This document shows, one piece after another, positions 10,510-23,080 of a stretch of DNA of 64,000 bases (positions within the stretch are counted from its first letter, which is position 1; every line of letters starts with the position of its first letter). The stretch is from Wallemia ichthyophaga EXF-994 (taxonomy: Eukaryota > Basidiomycota > Wallemiomycetes > Wallemiales > Wallemiaceae). The notes under the pieces were generated by a model. It did no database searches, had not been told where the DNA came from, and saw nothing but the letters and a program-made list of their open reading frames with translations. Made by a program: the position numbers and the translations under genes. The stretch covers positions 310,001 through 374,000 of the forward strand of contig NW_008806277.1 in the NCBI RefSeq assembly GCF_000400465.1, written 5' to 3'.

Positions 10510-12017
10510 CTAATGTATCTCACGCTCCAAACTCTCGAAATCCTCTTTGTGTATCTCTGCAGCCGACACCCTAACAGCGCTGCGAGGGGGGTTGGTTAGC
10601 CATCTGAGAGTGATACAATCGCTGCGCCACTCACCCTGCCAAGCTACCGCCGACCCAAGCATAGCAAGCCGGATTCCAAGCGGGAGCTTTGTTTGCTTTG
10701 CCACCTTTGCCACCTTTGCCTGCTTTGCCAGTTGGCTGGCTACCACGCGGCATCGGGTCGTTGATGACCTCGAACGACGTACTCAGACTGCTGAGATCAT
10801 TGAGATGAGTGGCTGTGCGTGTTGTGCGTTGCAACAGAGCGCGTGTCTCATCGCCAAGTCGCCGCCTGAAGCCGACTATGGACGCTGTACCCCCGACGAC
10901 TAGACAGCTCGCGCTCAGCTCTCTTCGCAGATCAATCGGTAGCGCTTGCATGCACTTCACCACGCACTCAGGTATGCTTGGCTCGTCTATGTCGCCACGA
11001 CTCTCAAGCAACTCCTCTACCGCCCTCGCTCTCACCCAGCCCGGTATAAATACCACTCCGCGCCCGTGGCTTGTTTGGATCTTGACTGCTATCTGATTAG
11101 CGTTTTTGTTATCATTATCATTAGCATTAGATGGTTTATCCGTCTCGCTATCAATTCCACTTTCATTTTCAGTTCCCGACTCAGCCAAGAGTGCCCGACA
11201 CTTAACATCCTCAATCCAGGCATCAGTGACTGCCTCGTGCGGCACATTGCCTGGTGGGGGCTGGCCGGCAGCGTTAGAGAGCTGGTTGGTGGAAAGGGCA
11301 GGGTAGTAAACACCATGAGCGAGCACGAGGTTACGCAAGTGGTTCGTTAGCCGCTTTCCCGCGAGTGGGGAAGAGACAGTGAGGGGTAGCATAGGTCTAG
11401 CCGCGTACACAGCCGACACGACAGTCTGCAGATAGCCCACATCCACGACCAGACCTGTCGTCCTCCCCGCCGCCATAAGCGCCGCGAGTGTGGCTGGTGT
11501 GAATGACACGGCTGTTACTTGCATGCTAGTGAAGAGTGCACCCATTATAGCCCGCCGCACTGGTGTGCTGAGCAAGTCATTCTCGAGTATTATAACCCGA
11601 CGTTGCTTGGGATCGACTTGAAGGTGGGTGTAGTAGATTTCGCGGAAGGCGTCGAGAAGCCCTAGCTCATTCTGCACCCCATTCAAATCCCAAAGCCCTC
11701 CTTCCACCTCTACCGTTATACTCTCGCGCGGACTGGCTTCCCCGCTGAAACCAACCTTTATCACCCTCGAGCCTGGGTCAATCACTATCTTTGATTCCGT
11801 CCCGTAGACTGAATGGCGGGTTGACTTGTTGCGTATATCCCCCGTCAGCGCGTACTTGGCTGTGGCTTTCACTCACGGTGAGATACGCGGGACTGTGCCC
11901 CATCGGCGTCGCTGGCTGCTTCAATGAAATTGGCGTAGAGAACCCGAACGGCAGCCCTGCACCACTGCCAGTCGATCTGTGTTTCACCGGCGTCAACGGC
12001 GGTCTGGGAGTGCTCAT
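10510..12017 (-). CDS. ARP10: Actin-related protein, Arp10/Arp11 (dynactin) type
   Basis: Divergent actin-fold protein of the class that caps the pointed end of the dynactin Arp1 filament. The start at 12017 gives a Pro/Ser-rich N-terminus. An intron removes about 52 nt (AYLT joined to STRHSVYG), after which the actin fold begins with IVIDPGSRVIKVGFSGE. Later segments are VIILENDLLSTPVRRAI, GLVVDVGYLQTVVSAVY and SSPLAGKRLTNHL. A Thr/Asn/Asp-rich insert lies near residue 250. Near the C-terminus AWVGGSLAG is spliced to AVRVSAAEI, with a short tail. Phosphate-loop residues of true actin are poorly kept, as expected for Arp10/11. Exact orthology (Arp10 versus Arp11) is less certain than the class. 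Confidence 0.75.
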
Positions 12018-12096
12018 GAGCGTAGATGGAAGACAAGTAGAAATGAAAATAAAGAAATGAAAATATAGATTACAATCGTTAGCAGCGTAATCAACG

Positions 12097-13792
12097 CTAA
12101 TGTCTACCCGTCAAAGCATCGTATTTGCTCAAGCACGAGTACCATTGGTAGTCTGTCTCAGGTTAGCGTGTTGAGGAATAGACTAAATACTCCACTCACC
12201 AATATTATCACTTGGATCACAATAGCAGCGTCCTAAAGAAGCGTCGCCTTGTGGGCAGTGTTGGAATGGCTGGTGGCGGTATCTGCAAATATTAAGACAC
12301 GCAGCTTCGCGTAAGCTAACTCACCCAAAATCTTCGAAAAAGTGAATTTGATCTGGTCTAGAGAATAAAGCAGCAGCTATAGAGTGCACCGGTGCATCCC
12401 CCCAGCGCTAAAAGCTAATGTCAGCTCATTTTCTCGCTGAGGAACACCACTGACCTCATAGTAGAAACCACCTGCTTGATCGAGGTAGTCGAAGAAGGCC
12501 TTATATGCAGGTGATCTCCACAGATTAAGATTGGCTATCTCAAAGTTGCTCCAGAAGTGGCAGCGGTTGTATGACTCTCCAGAGTCATCCGAGAGGAATT
12601 TCATAGCGTTATCCTTTGGAATGTGCTCGGGATGATCGCGGATAAAGTCTGGTGTGTGTCAGTTGAGTAGTTAAACAGCCACATTACACCCACCCTTCAC
12701 AGTCTGCCAAAGTGAAGGTATGGTTTCTTCATATTCCAAGAGAGAGACAGTGAAGCCTAAGAGTGCTGTGAGTGGAAATGAGCATGAGTCTTTGGATACC
12801 CACCGTAGTTAATATCGTTTTCTGCAACGAATTTGAATGCTATTGAGGTGATAAGAACTGGTTTAAACCACCACTCAGCAACTCACGGTCATAATCAACG
12901 TCGCAGTAGAGCTAAAACGTGTCAACAATGCTTAAAGAAACCTCTAAAGACCTGTACGAACACTAATATCTGGTCTGATAGTTTTCTGTAAGCAAAGGGC
13001 CATATTAAACACGCGTAACCCACTCAACGCGCCAATAATAATCAAAGTTATTAAGCAGAGGATGTCTCCAGAAGAAACCAGAGTTGAATCTGCACATGTT
13101 TCTATAAGGTACTGAATTAGCGTAAGGCACGACGCCAAGTTTCTCCATATTGTGTCTGTTCTCAGCAGCTAAAGTCTCGTTGATGAAGCTAGGCTGATTC
13201 CAGTGATCACTGGGGATAGTACCGTAGTGACAATGTGAACTAGCGAGTGCCTGTGTGTGACTGTGCTGTTTGTAAGCCACAAATGGGCACATTTACGCTG
13301 TAGTACTTTAACACACGCTTTGAATTCATCGTTGAAAGGTTTATCATTGAGGAATACCCATTCGTCTAAGAAGCACGTGAGCTGGACAGCCTCATCACCA
13401 CGCACTCCACTCACAGCCAAACTTGCTATTGAATCTGTCCTCGCTTTGGGTGGCGTTAGATGCCTTTTCGAAGCAGCTGTAAAAACGCACACCGCTCTCA
13501 TTGATGGCAGGAACGAATAGAGATCTGAATTCCTCGCTAAAACGACAAACGCAGCTTTTTGAAGATCTTTGGGATCCAAACCGTTGGTGTTGCTCAGTGG
13601 GGGGCGGTGATAAGAAGATTTGTGATCCTTGTTGTTTAATCGAAGTATTCTTGGTGTGTATTGCGTAGGCTGGGTGATGGACAGCAGCAGCACCAGCGAA
13701 ATCTAAAGCTGTTTCAATGAAATACACAGCGCATACGCTCCCCCTACCACTCCTGTAACTATCAGCAATCCCGCTCTCCAAAGGCGGTGCAT
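12097..13792 (-). CDS. Alpha-1,2-mannosyltransferase, KRE2/KTR family (GT15)
   Basis: Golgi type II membrane enzyme that adds alpha-1,2-mannose to O- and N-linked glycans using GDP-mannose and manganese. Starting at 13792, MHRLWRAGLLIVTGV is spliced to ISLVLLLSI, giving a continuous signal anchor. Family segments follow in order: DRFNSKFGCEW, VFLNDKPFNDEFK, YGTIPSDHW, NMCRFNSGFFWRHP, YYWRVEPDIS, LYCDVDYDP, CHFWSNFEIANLNLWRS, YYERWGDAPVHSIA, FGYRHQPFQHCP and GRCYCDP. The gene needs about twelve introns, nearly all 40-55 nt. One exon is only 13 nt (12962-12974) and carries PDIS of the metal-binding EPD motif. The fungal family has several paralogues, so no specific member is claimed. Confidence 0.88.
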
Positions 13793-13862
13793 TATGATGA
13801 CGGTGGTTAAGGAACGTTGAATTTCCGCGTGAAAATATTCATCTATTTTTTTATTTTTTTAT

Positions 13863-16800
13863 TCATTTATTCACAGTTTGATTTATGAAACCATAAAGCG
13901 CATTCCCCTGATCTACTCCCAATATATCCCTCATATCTTTGTTTGTCATGTCCACCAAATGACGTATTGAGTTTACTTTGTTGGGTATATATTGGTAATT
14001 CTTCCCTGAAACTCCAGGCATGCTCTTCATCACTTCCACTGGCGTCATTGTCCAATTCTCTTCAATCAGATCCTCCAGTCCCGCTTCATCCGTACCCACA
14101 CCGCTCGCTTTCTCCACATCCGGCTCTTCCCTCTGTACCTTAAGATCGCTAAATATCTCTGCTGTCTGTCTCGGCGACGACGACCATATGATCCGAAGCC
14201 GAGGAAACGATATCGTCAGCATTACTAGTCTTGATTGGAATATCTCTGTGGGTGATGTACCCGTTATACGCGTCTTTTGAGCTGCAGCGGGGTGTAAATT
14301 CTTTTTAGATTCCGCTATTGTCTGTATTTATCGTCAGTCACGTGTCTGCCCGCACACCTCATTCCCTACCTCTAGTGAGAACGACCGGTTTTCCTCAAAT
14401 TCGATCAGTAGTATAGGTGTCTTATAGTATGTGCTCATGTATTCACACTGTGTGAACAGTCTACCCGATTGGAATGACTGGTTCAGATCTGTTAAACTCT
14501 TGCGCTCGACTACCATCGTAGGATCCAAGACATAGTCTCCAACTGTAAGCGTTGTAGGCTGCACGTCAAAGTTAGCTGAATGAAGTATACCTGGCAGCGA
14601 TGATCTGAACTCTCGAACATCAACCACTACCTGTGTGTGTGTAAGCAGTGGAAAGCTGGTGCATTATCTCTCGCCGCGCGCTTACTATTGGCTGCTTATC
14701 GCCGACTACTTGCTGGCCACCCGCTACACGCGCCGACAGAGCACTCAAGTAGTGGTCAGTCCCTGCCCGCGTCGACTCCTTCTCAAACAGAGGCAGGAGC
14801 ATTGTCTGCAGTTGAAAAATTTAGTTATCGAAAACCCACTCATTCCAAAACCCACAGATTTCTCGCGGATCAGTCTCTCAAAAGCATCCTTTTCTTTACG
14901 CAACCCAGATAAATACCTCTGCTCCTCCACCGACGCATTGTACAGCAAGAAGTACAGTCTAATGTCGATGTGAGGGTTGGATGATTTGTAAACCTAAACC
15001 AAGTAAGCTAAATTACCCCACTATACCCCTTCAACTCACCTCAACTCTCCTAACGAATGCCGGATCAGGATCATACATAACGATGAACTTTGGTTTGATT
15101 TCATCCAGGAGCGCATCGTCATCATCACCTCTATAAGCCCTGATGAGCAAAGTATCCTCCTCCTCCATCAATCCGTACTCGTCATTATCATCATGCGGCC
15201 ATATTTCATTAACATCTGTTGTAAGAAGCCATTGAGGGAGGTTATCGAAAAAATCGTAATCTTCATCGTCATCCTCGTCTGAGAGCTCTATCACTTCCTT
15301 ATCTTTGCCAGACCTCTGAGATTGACTGTGAGAATGTGTTAGATGAAGATAACGCTGAGAAATGCCAATTCACCTACAACTGTGCAATTTGCTTTGCTTC
15401 TGCTTCAAGCGGCGATTCAGCATTCGCGTCTAAATTGTTGTGTGTCTTGCGCGATGACGCGACGGATGCCATAACAGATCCTCCACGCACGCGTCGTCTG
15501 TTGTGACCATACGCGGTAGCTCCTTCATTTCTCCTAAATTGCTCCTTCCTCTGCAAGGCGGCAGAAGTGGCCTGAGAATTGCCTTGCTCAACTGCATTCT
15601 TGTCGCTAGACGATGAATTTTTGGACGGACTGCCAGCATTTGTGTTAGCAACATTGCTCTGCGCATTAAACTTCATATTGGTTGACATTATTCCCACATT
15701 TGCCTTGAATTTCTCGAGGTGATCTCTCAGCAACCTCTTCATCATCTTAGGTGCCTTTTTCTTTAAATGTGTTGAATGTGTTTTGCTATTATCATCTTCG
15801 CATTGACTGAGGTACTCTGTTAGCTGTATGACTGTCCTATTAGTCCCGCACATGATCAGAGTCATGTTATTCTCGCTCTGCGTTAGACCCTTGTTAAATT
15901 GTATGTTGTTGTCTATCTCTGCCAGTATCTCTGTCAACACTCCCCATTTCGGCTGTTCTTCTAGGACCGGAACTATGTTGGGCGGCAGCCACGACGCTCC
16001 ACCTCCACGACCGTTCTCGACCACTTTGTATGTCCGCTCTTTAGCTACACTGAAGATAGCATCGGCTGGGTCGAGATACAGCCAATGTGACGGAGTTTTG
16101 TTACCTGTACTCGAACTCTTATATTCATTCAGGTTGGATTGATAGATAGATTCGAGCAATTCTTCAAACTCGACACACGAATAGTTGAGCAGGAATGAGA
16201 GAAGATTGCGCAGTGTGCTAAGATCTTCAATCAGTCGCTTAGTTTTTGGTTTGATGAGGTGCCAGACGGGCAGTAGCTGCATCTTTATAATCTTGTCAAA
16301 ACTCCTGAACAGGGCGTTATCAACGGTGAAGTCATCAATATCGAGATTTGCGACATTGCCCTTCTTGATTTCCTGTATTGTAGCATCCATACACTGCAGG
16401 ATAGAGTGCTGTAAGTTGAGCATAGACTTTGTCAGCGATGGGTATAGTTCTACGACGTCAGCCTTGCGTTTGTCGAGATCTTCCTGGATAGTTTCGTGGA
16501 AACGCGGCCATATCCAGACCTTCCTGAGACCCAAAGAACGTAAAACAGTCTGCAGTGGCGAGACGCCGCTAGCAAAGAGCTCAGGGTTGTCTGAGAATGC
16601 CTTAAGAAAGCCCTCCTGGAAGTTGCAGGTGAGATAAGGAGTTTTTCACAGTGAAACCGCTCACCTTGTTATACTTGCGGTAAATTCTAGTAATGAAGGT
16701 CTCGAGCGAGGTTGGTGTGACTCTGGGAGGGTTGAGTGATAGTTCCACACAGTCCAGCATAATACCCACTGTTCTGCGTGTAAAATCACCATACCAGAAA

Positions 16801-17215
16801 TAAGATGTACGGGTATGGTTCCATTGAGCATGTCGACGACGAGGATTCGCGAGGTGACAGACACTAAGCCACCCTCCTTATACAACTCCTCCCTCTGCTT
16901 ACTGATCATATCAAAATTGACAACTCTGAGGCCTGGTTTGGCCACGCCCATCGTGCCGAGTAGATCGCCAATGCCGTCTTCCTCTGGTGAATCTGCGTTA
17001 AGCAAGAGAACCAATCTGCGTGGATCAGATTGGAGAGTGAGGAACGAGCACACGACACGCCTCAGTCCCAAGCCTCTAGCGAGGATCAACAGACCAGATT
17101 CGCAGGGATCGAGGTCCTGGGTGGAAGTGTCTGATGGATCTGGTGTTGCCGTGTCTGGTGTTCCTGGAATTAGCTGCCGCAGAATCTCCCGGTGAAATCT
17201 CAATGGGAGTTCCAT
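13863..17215 (-). CDS. RAD1: XPF/Rad1 structure-specific endonuclease subunit
   Basis: Catalytic subunit of the XPF-ERCC1 (Rad1-Rad10) nuclease, used in nucleotide excision repair and flap or crosslink processing. I take the start at 17215 ([12 protein letters not shown]), because a longer frame would run into the divergent gene. Splicing gives [11 protein letters not shown] joined to [19 protein letters not shown], then [12 protein letters not shown], the helicase-like part. A large central exon (15374-16534) follows. Later come an acidic linker, the ERCC4 nuclease core [20 protein letters not shown] and [10 protein letters not shown] (the GDX-nVERKXXXD motif intact), [12 protein letters not shown], and a C-terminal helix-hairpin-helix ([12 protein letters not shown]). 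About 1000 aa, within the family range. The catalytic residues all appear present. Confidence 0.93.
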
Positions 17216-17281
17216 CAATGATGACGTAACGAGACCAAGTCCAGTGGCGATAAGAAATTTATTTTTTGCGCGCACGCCACC

Positions 17282-18153
17282 ATGCCACCAAAATTCCCAA
17301 ATAAATCTGTGCACTATCTGCGGCTGAATGGGAATGCTGTGATGCAGTGTATCGTTTACTTGGACAATAAGCACCTCGAATGGTTCAGCCGCAGAATCCT
17401 CGAGTGCGTCATACGCGATATCCGGAAGCTGTACATGCCCAAGCTGTTGGCAGAGTTGCAAAGTGGCAAGGCTGAGCTAGACACGTACAGGAACCAGGGC
17501 TATCAATTTGCCTACTACTTCAAACCCACGCGCGACAAGCAGGGCGTTGTGAGCAAGGCCCACCAAATGACGTACATTCCTTCGTCTAAGCGTACAGTGC
17601 GACAGAAGCCTGAGCCAAGGCGTAATCAATCTGGTGAGACTGCAGAAGAGCTATTTGTCGATGACGACGGTGACGACTATGACGACGCTCAATTCGAAGA
17701 GAAACCAAAACCCAAGGTCAACACAAGCTACAAAATGAACAAACTCTTCTCAAAGACACTTTGCGTGAGTGAAGTGGCTAGCAATACAGCGCACAATATC
17801 TGACACGCGCTATCCAGATTATCATAGAACCATTCCCTTCGCTGGAAGAGTCGCATGTGGAGGGGACGATGCATCCACCCATTATGCCATCGCCATCGTC
17901 TCCTCCGCAGGGTGATATGCCAGGCGACACACATATACCAGACTCACTCGCAGATCCAGAAGATATCAAACCAGACATCAACACAATCAGCAACAGCAGT
18001 CCTCAACTCCCCTCTTCTACTCAGGCACTTTTCAACGACTTCAACTTGAACAATCCTGGCAGCTCCCTCTCCTTTTCGCAGATGGTCCAGAATGACCATT
18101 TCGGCGATAGGGTTGCTGAAATTGATGAGGAGAATGATGTAATGTATGAGTGA
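17282..18153 (+). CDS. Conserved-looking protein of unknown function
   Basis: Two exons joined across intron 17765-17817 (phase 0) encode about 272 aa. The first 100 residues look globular and basic (HYLRLNGNAVMQCIVYLDNK, YRNQGYQFAYYFKPTRDKQG). Then come a Lys/Arg stretch, an Asp-rich segment and a disordered Pro/Ser/Asn-rich C-terminal half. I do not recognise the family. It is divergent from RAD1 with 66 bp between start codons, so the two probably share a promoter. Its stop is only 5 bp from the stop of the convergent kinase gene. Coding status is supported by the length of exon 1, a clean splice and consistent composition. Confidence 0.7.
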
Positions 18154-18158
18154 TTCTA

Positions 18159-20433
18159 CTACTTCAGGCTTTGTCTCGACGAAGACTTGGCCAGCAGCTT
18201 CTCATGTCTCCGGCTAGTCTGGTTGAGGTCTTTGAGGAGCGCGTCGTGCCTCTTCTTGAGACTGTCCATACGCCAATTGAGTGTTTTTGGAGGGGGTGAC
18301 TTGATGGCGTTTTCTGGATGCGCTTTGTTCCCATCAGCTCTCTCAATCTTCTCTATATTCTCACTCTTCTCCATCTCCGGCAGATCGCCCAGCGCGCTGA
18401 ACCTGGACGATGATTTGGTCAACCTCGACGAGCTGGCCCTGCTAGAGAGGGTATGAGTTGGGCGAGAGGGAGCGTCTTTGAGTGTGTTGAGAGTATTCTG
18501 TGTAGAGTGTGTACCAGTAGAGCGGATATTAGGCGAGGATTTGTACTGTTTACTGAGCAACGGGCTGGCATTGGTAGTGGCGGTGGTAGTTGTTGTAGTG
18601 GTAGTAGTAGCACCACCATTAGCACTTACACCGCCCGCACTCAACCTAGACAAACTAATTTGCGAGTTCATCCTCCCCAGACTGGACCTACTCTCGACTC
18701 TCTTGAGCGGCGATTCGCGGTAGCCACCCGCATCAGCCTGGGTGTTGTCATCCACTGACGAAAGATCGCTGCTGTACGACACAGTGCGCGGTATACCTTC
18801 CACCATGTCTACCTTCTCCACATTCTCCACGCCCGCCAAATCGACTGTCCAGTCCAGTCGCTTTTTCGCTGAGAGTCCGACACATTGCTGCATCTCCAAG
18901 AAAGCCTGCTCTTCAGAAACATTCCGACTACGCGGGTTGGTTGATGTGTGGATGTTGTGGAAAGACAGTTTGAATGGTGTCTCTGGGGCGTGTAGGGGGG
19001 TGTCTCCCATACTTGCAAATGTGTTAGCATTTGCTTTGTTACTAGTGTGTGTGTCGCTGCTGCTGTGAGGGAATAAATTTTCAACTGTTGGTATATAATC
19101 AAAGTCCATCCATTCGTTAGATGGCGTGAATGTGAAAGGGCTGCTTGAACTCTTGTCGCGCGTGTCGTCCACACTCGCACTCCAACTCCCACTGACAGAG
19201 TTAGCAGCCTGGAAGAGAGCGCTGAAGTCGAAAGCGTTCTGAGGAGTCTTTTGGTGGTGGTCTTGGGGCGGCGTATTATTCCCCTCGCTTTCGCTCCCCT
19301 CCACCAGCTCATTTAGAGTGTGATCGTAGTATGTCGAGGGCACGGCGCGTTGCTCAACGCCATTCCAGTCGACGCCACGGAAAAAGACATGGTGCTTAAC
19401 CTGCTCCGTGCCACTATACCCCAATCGTTCCGTCTGTGGTTTGAATAGGCCCACGAGCAATGCGCGGAGATCGTCGTCTGAGCGACAGTGAATTTGGTCA
19501 TCACCCAGCGCATACTGATGCATCTTGATGCGGTTGTACGTCTCCCCGACGCTCTCTGCGAAAAAAGGTGTAATTCCGAATGCGAGTTCGTAGAGCACAA
19601 CGCCGAAGCTCCACCAGTCGCTCTCTGGGCCGTATAAACCTGGGGAATTATCGCTGTCTTTCTCCTTGTCCTTCTCGTTATCATTCACGTTATCATTCTC
19701 ATTCGCCTGCTCAGCTACCAGGTATTCTTCCGCTGCGAGAAGTATCTCTGGCGAGACATAGTCGGGCGTACCCACCAAGCCGACGCTGTCAATTTTGCGT
19801 GCGCGCTGCACACCAGCGTAATCGAGGAGCGCGGTAGCCGCTCCAAAGTCAGTAAGGAGAAGGTGATCGTCAGAGGCGATGAGCATGTTTTGCGGCTTGA
19901 GGTCGCGGTGCAGCCAGTGCACGTCATCATGTAGCCATTGTAGGGCGGCGAGAAGCTGAGCGCCGTAGTTGCGTATGGTCTGGGCAGGCAGCGTCTTCTC
20001 GTCTTGCATTTCGAGCAGCTCGAGGAGAGTGCCGTTGCTGGCGAGTGGGAGTTGCAGTAAGAGGTCCGTATCCGTTTGGAACGCAGAGATCATCGGCATA
20101 CAATGGCTGCTTTTGTGTGTCAACGCTAGCAGATGCACGCTGCGCTCGTTGTGTGGATTGCTGTACTGCAAGTATGCGTGAATAGCAGCGTTAATGAGAG
20201 AAATACTAACGCACACTAATATGTCTCCTGCTAAAACCTTTATTCATCACCTTCAACGCGTAAAATGACCCATTCAGTCGGCATTTGGCTAGCTGAATTG
20301 TGCCGAACTGCCCTTTGCTGATCAACTTGAGCGTCTTGAAATCTGTGCTGTTTATATGCAATTGATTATATTTTACATCATTTCCCTTAATATTTCTTAG
20401 CTCCTTGCGACGTTTCAACCATTCTTCCATCAT
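18159..20433 (-). CDS. AGC-type serine/threonine protein kinase
   Basis: Protein kinase with the catalytic domain near the N-terminus and a long Ser/Thr-rich tail. It starts at 20433 (MMEEWLKRRKEL), followed by DFKTLKLISKGQFG (glycine loop) and FYALKVMNK (catalytic Lys). An intron joins HIS to YSNPHNERS, keeping the helix-C Glu. Next are HRDLKPQN, TDFGAA, GTPDYVSPE and SDWWSFGVVLYEL. Downstream, EWMDFDY resembles an AGC hydrophobic motif with Asp in the usual phosphosite. DMPK/ROCK-like or another fungal AGC branch is possible; no orthologue is claimed. The ATG lies 21 bp after the CUL3 stop on the same strand, so its promoter must sit inside CUL3. Confidence 0.8.
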
Positions 20434-20454
20434 GTCGATGATGATGGCATCGGT

Positions 20455-23045
20455 TCAAGCGACGTACCGGTAAATCATCCGATTTTCAGTACGTTCGAGG
20501 TATTCTCGCTGTTTGTCCCGTTAAAATGTCCTCATTATCTACTCCACACTTACCTCTATCAACGCCTCTATCCGCTTCTTGATCGCTTGCGGCGTGGGGG
20601 CGAACCGCGAGCCTAGCATCTTTGAAGCTTCAATTACTATCTCGTTATGAGATGCTTGTTTCCTTGACTTCATTATCCTCACAACACACGCCTGTTTTAT
20701 TTTTGTCAAATTTTCACTTTCTCACTTTCCACTAATCACACTCACGTCAGTCTGGTGCTTGCGCTCCTCCTCAACCTTTTCATCTGTTTCTTTTCGCTCT
20801 TCGCTCGTCTCTACGCGGTTTGCTATCGTCGCTATCTTGATCTTGGCCAGTGGGGAGCTGAAGTTAAGATTGACGCGGAAGCTATCTGACGCGCGTACCT
20901 CCTTCCCTTTAGGATCCTTCTCTAGCAGTTTATACTTACCGCATGCCAGCGTCTGCAGATTCCGCTTTAGTTCATTCTCGGGTATGTTAGTCGTCGACAG
21001 TATGTCACTGTACTTCAGCCACTTTCCATCCTCGACATCATCAAACAGCAGCAAAACGATGGCGCCGAGAGTCGACACATTCACATCGTATTTCCTCTCT
21101 TGGTACTCCACCTTCATGTCCACGGTCCCCTGCGTCACTTGCCATAGCATCCGTCTACCGCTGTGGCGCTGGAGGTAGAAACGCTCGTACTGCTGCTGCA
21201 TCCTCGTCATTACATCAGGCAGAGTTGCTGTGTTTACCTGTGCCGGCATTGGCCAGTACGAAGCGGTGAGAACATTTACATTCAGTTCGGCCTTGTCGGA
21301 GGGCTGTGAGGTGTATGAGAAGCGTGAAGCACAAGACATAAAGTCATCCCACCTTTTCTTTAATACTCAAGTGATTTTTATACGCTCTCATATTGTCTGC
21401 AGATGTGCGCATGTCTGTGTACAGTCATAGTTAGCATGAGTATCTCGCAAAAACCTCCACCAACCATTGAACATTCCCTCCATCTTTTGCGTAAACTGAA
21501 CTCCACATTCCACTTTCAGCTTGGCCAGCATTCCACGCTCGGCATCGTCAGACACTGACCTGCCCTGAATCAATCTGCGTGCAAGATGTCTCTTATAAAA
21601 CACCTCAAAGACATCCTTGTCAACGAGGAATCTAAACAAAACTATTGTCTGATCGAGCACCTCGTCTGCCTCATCTTCACTCTTTCCCTTGAGACCTTTC
21701 TTGAGGTTATCGTCGATGAAAAGGGAGATGAATTCTGAAGCTTTGGTGTTCATGTTGACAAAGTTTTCAAATCCTTCATTTATATATGTTTGGACATCCT
21801 CGTCGTGTTTAAAAGCCTTCTGCCAGAGATTGTCAAACTTTAGCTTGAGTTGGAGTGTCTGTTTGACCCATTGGAGGGCGAGATTGAGGGTGGAAACGTC
21901 ACTGGATGGAGGCTTCTTCGAGTCGTTTTTGGGTTCGTGTATGAGCGAGAAGACATCCGAGTTGATCGCCTGGCCGCGTCTAATGACGTCTTCTTTGATT
22001 GCTTTCCGCAGAGCAGGTGGACCGTGAGTGGGTATGAGATGAAAAAGGTTGTGAAGTCTTGAGAGGTCTTGAATAGCATCATTTTCAATCAAATCAACCA
22101 ATTGAGAGAGTATGTCAGGTATTTTGTTAGTCAGGAGTTCATTTTCGAGGACGTGCTGGTAAATGGGAGCTGTGTGGAGACTCAAGTAGTGCGAACAGCG
22201 ATTACTCTCCTCAATCAGCCTATCCTCGACCCTCCTGAGATAAGAAGGGATGTCATTCGACGCGAGGAAGTTGGAGGCTTCTTGGTTGTAGTACTTGACA
22301 CACTCCAATTCAAGTTGTGGCTCTAGTGACAAATTGTAAAGTGAAGAAAGTGAGTCAGAAGGCGGAACATAGCTGGATGGAGTGTTTGGAGGAGTCAATG
22401 ACAAACCTAATAGGATATCACAGCAGGATTTCAATACTGATCTGTTTATAACACAACCATCCCTTTCGAGATGTATTTGAGAGTGGATCGCGTTGAAAAG
22501 GGATGGTTGTATATCAGGGCATGTCTCAGAGTTGAAAAGGACGTGATCTCTGAACAAATTGAGACCGAGCTCCCAAGTATTGGCGACGTTGTTAGATGGG
22601 GTGTAAACTTTATCCATATACTTAAGCACATCGCGTAGCTTGCTCAATGCAGCGATGTGATCGTTCCAAAGGAGAAGAAGGGACTTCAAGAAGGATTCGC
22701 CCGAGTGGAGAGTGTGAGAGAGGGTAATGTCATGTGCCATGTAGCGCCTAGTGAGAGACCTGAGGAAGGAGACAGTGAGCTTGGACAGACCATCGTAGAG
22801 CTTATCGCCGTTCTTGTGGAGTACAAGGGTGTAGGCACTGCGATAGGTCTCCTCAAAAGACAGATTGGAAGCATTGTGGTTTTGGATTTCCTTGATAGCC
22901 ACCGAAAGCCTCTGCCAGGAATCCTCGAAAGATCTCCCGGCGTCGATCTGAGTAATTACGAGATGAATAAAGAAATAATAAATCAAATGTAAAATACCTT
23001 CTTTGGTGGTTTTATCTTTGGTTTCACTGGTCTTCTCGTCGACAT
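20455..23045 (-). CDS. CUL3: Cullin 3, E3 ubiquitin ligase scaffold
   Basis: Scaffold that links BTB substrate adaptors to Rbx1. It starts at 23045 (MSTRRPVKPKIK); an intron of about 50 nt joins PPKK to IDAGRSFEDSWQRLS. The CUL3-type N-terminus LSFEETYRSAYTLVLHKNGD is clear. Cullin repeats follow, then the homology domain with VFEVFYKRHLARRL and QFTQKMEGMFN. After further introns come AELNVNVLTASYWPMP, the winged-helix part with VVRIMKSRK (neddylation Lys), and the terminal REYLERTENRMIYRYVA. About 780 aa, matching CUL3 size. The N-terminus favours CUL3 over CUL1 or CUL4. It is divergent from the peroxiredoxin gene with 35 bp between starts. Confidence 0.92.
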
Positions 23046-23080
23046 GATGATGGCTGTTCTGTTGAAGACTTACTATCGTC

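Noticed and set aside
17216-17461. N-terminal extension of RAD1
   Set aside because: It would overlap the coding exon of the divergent gene; the internal Met at 17215 starts family-like sequence.
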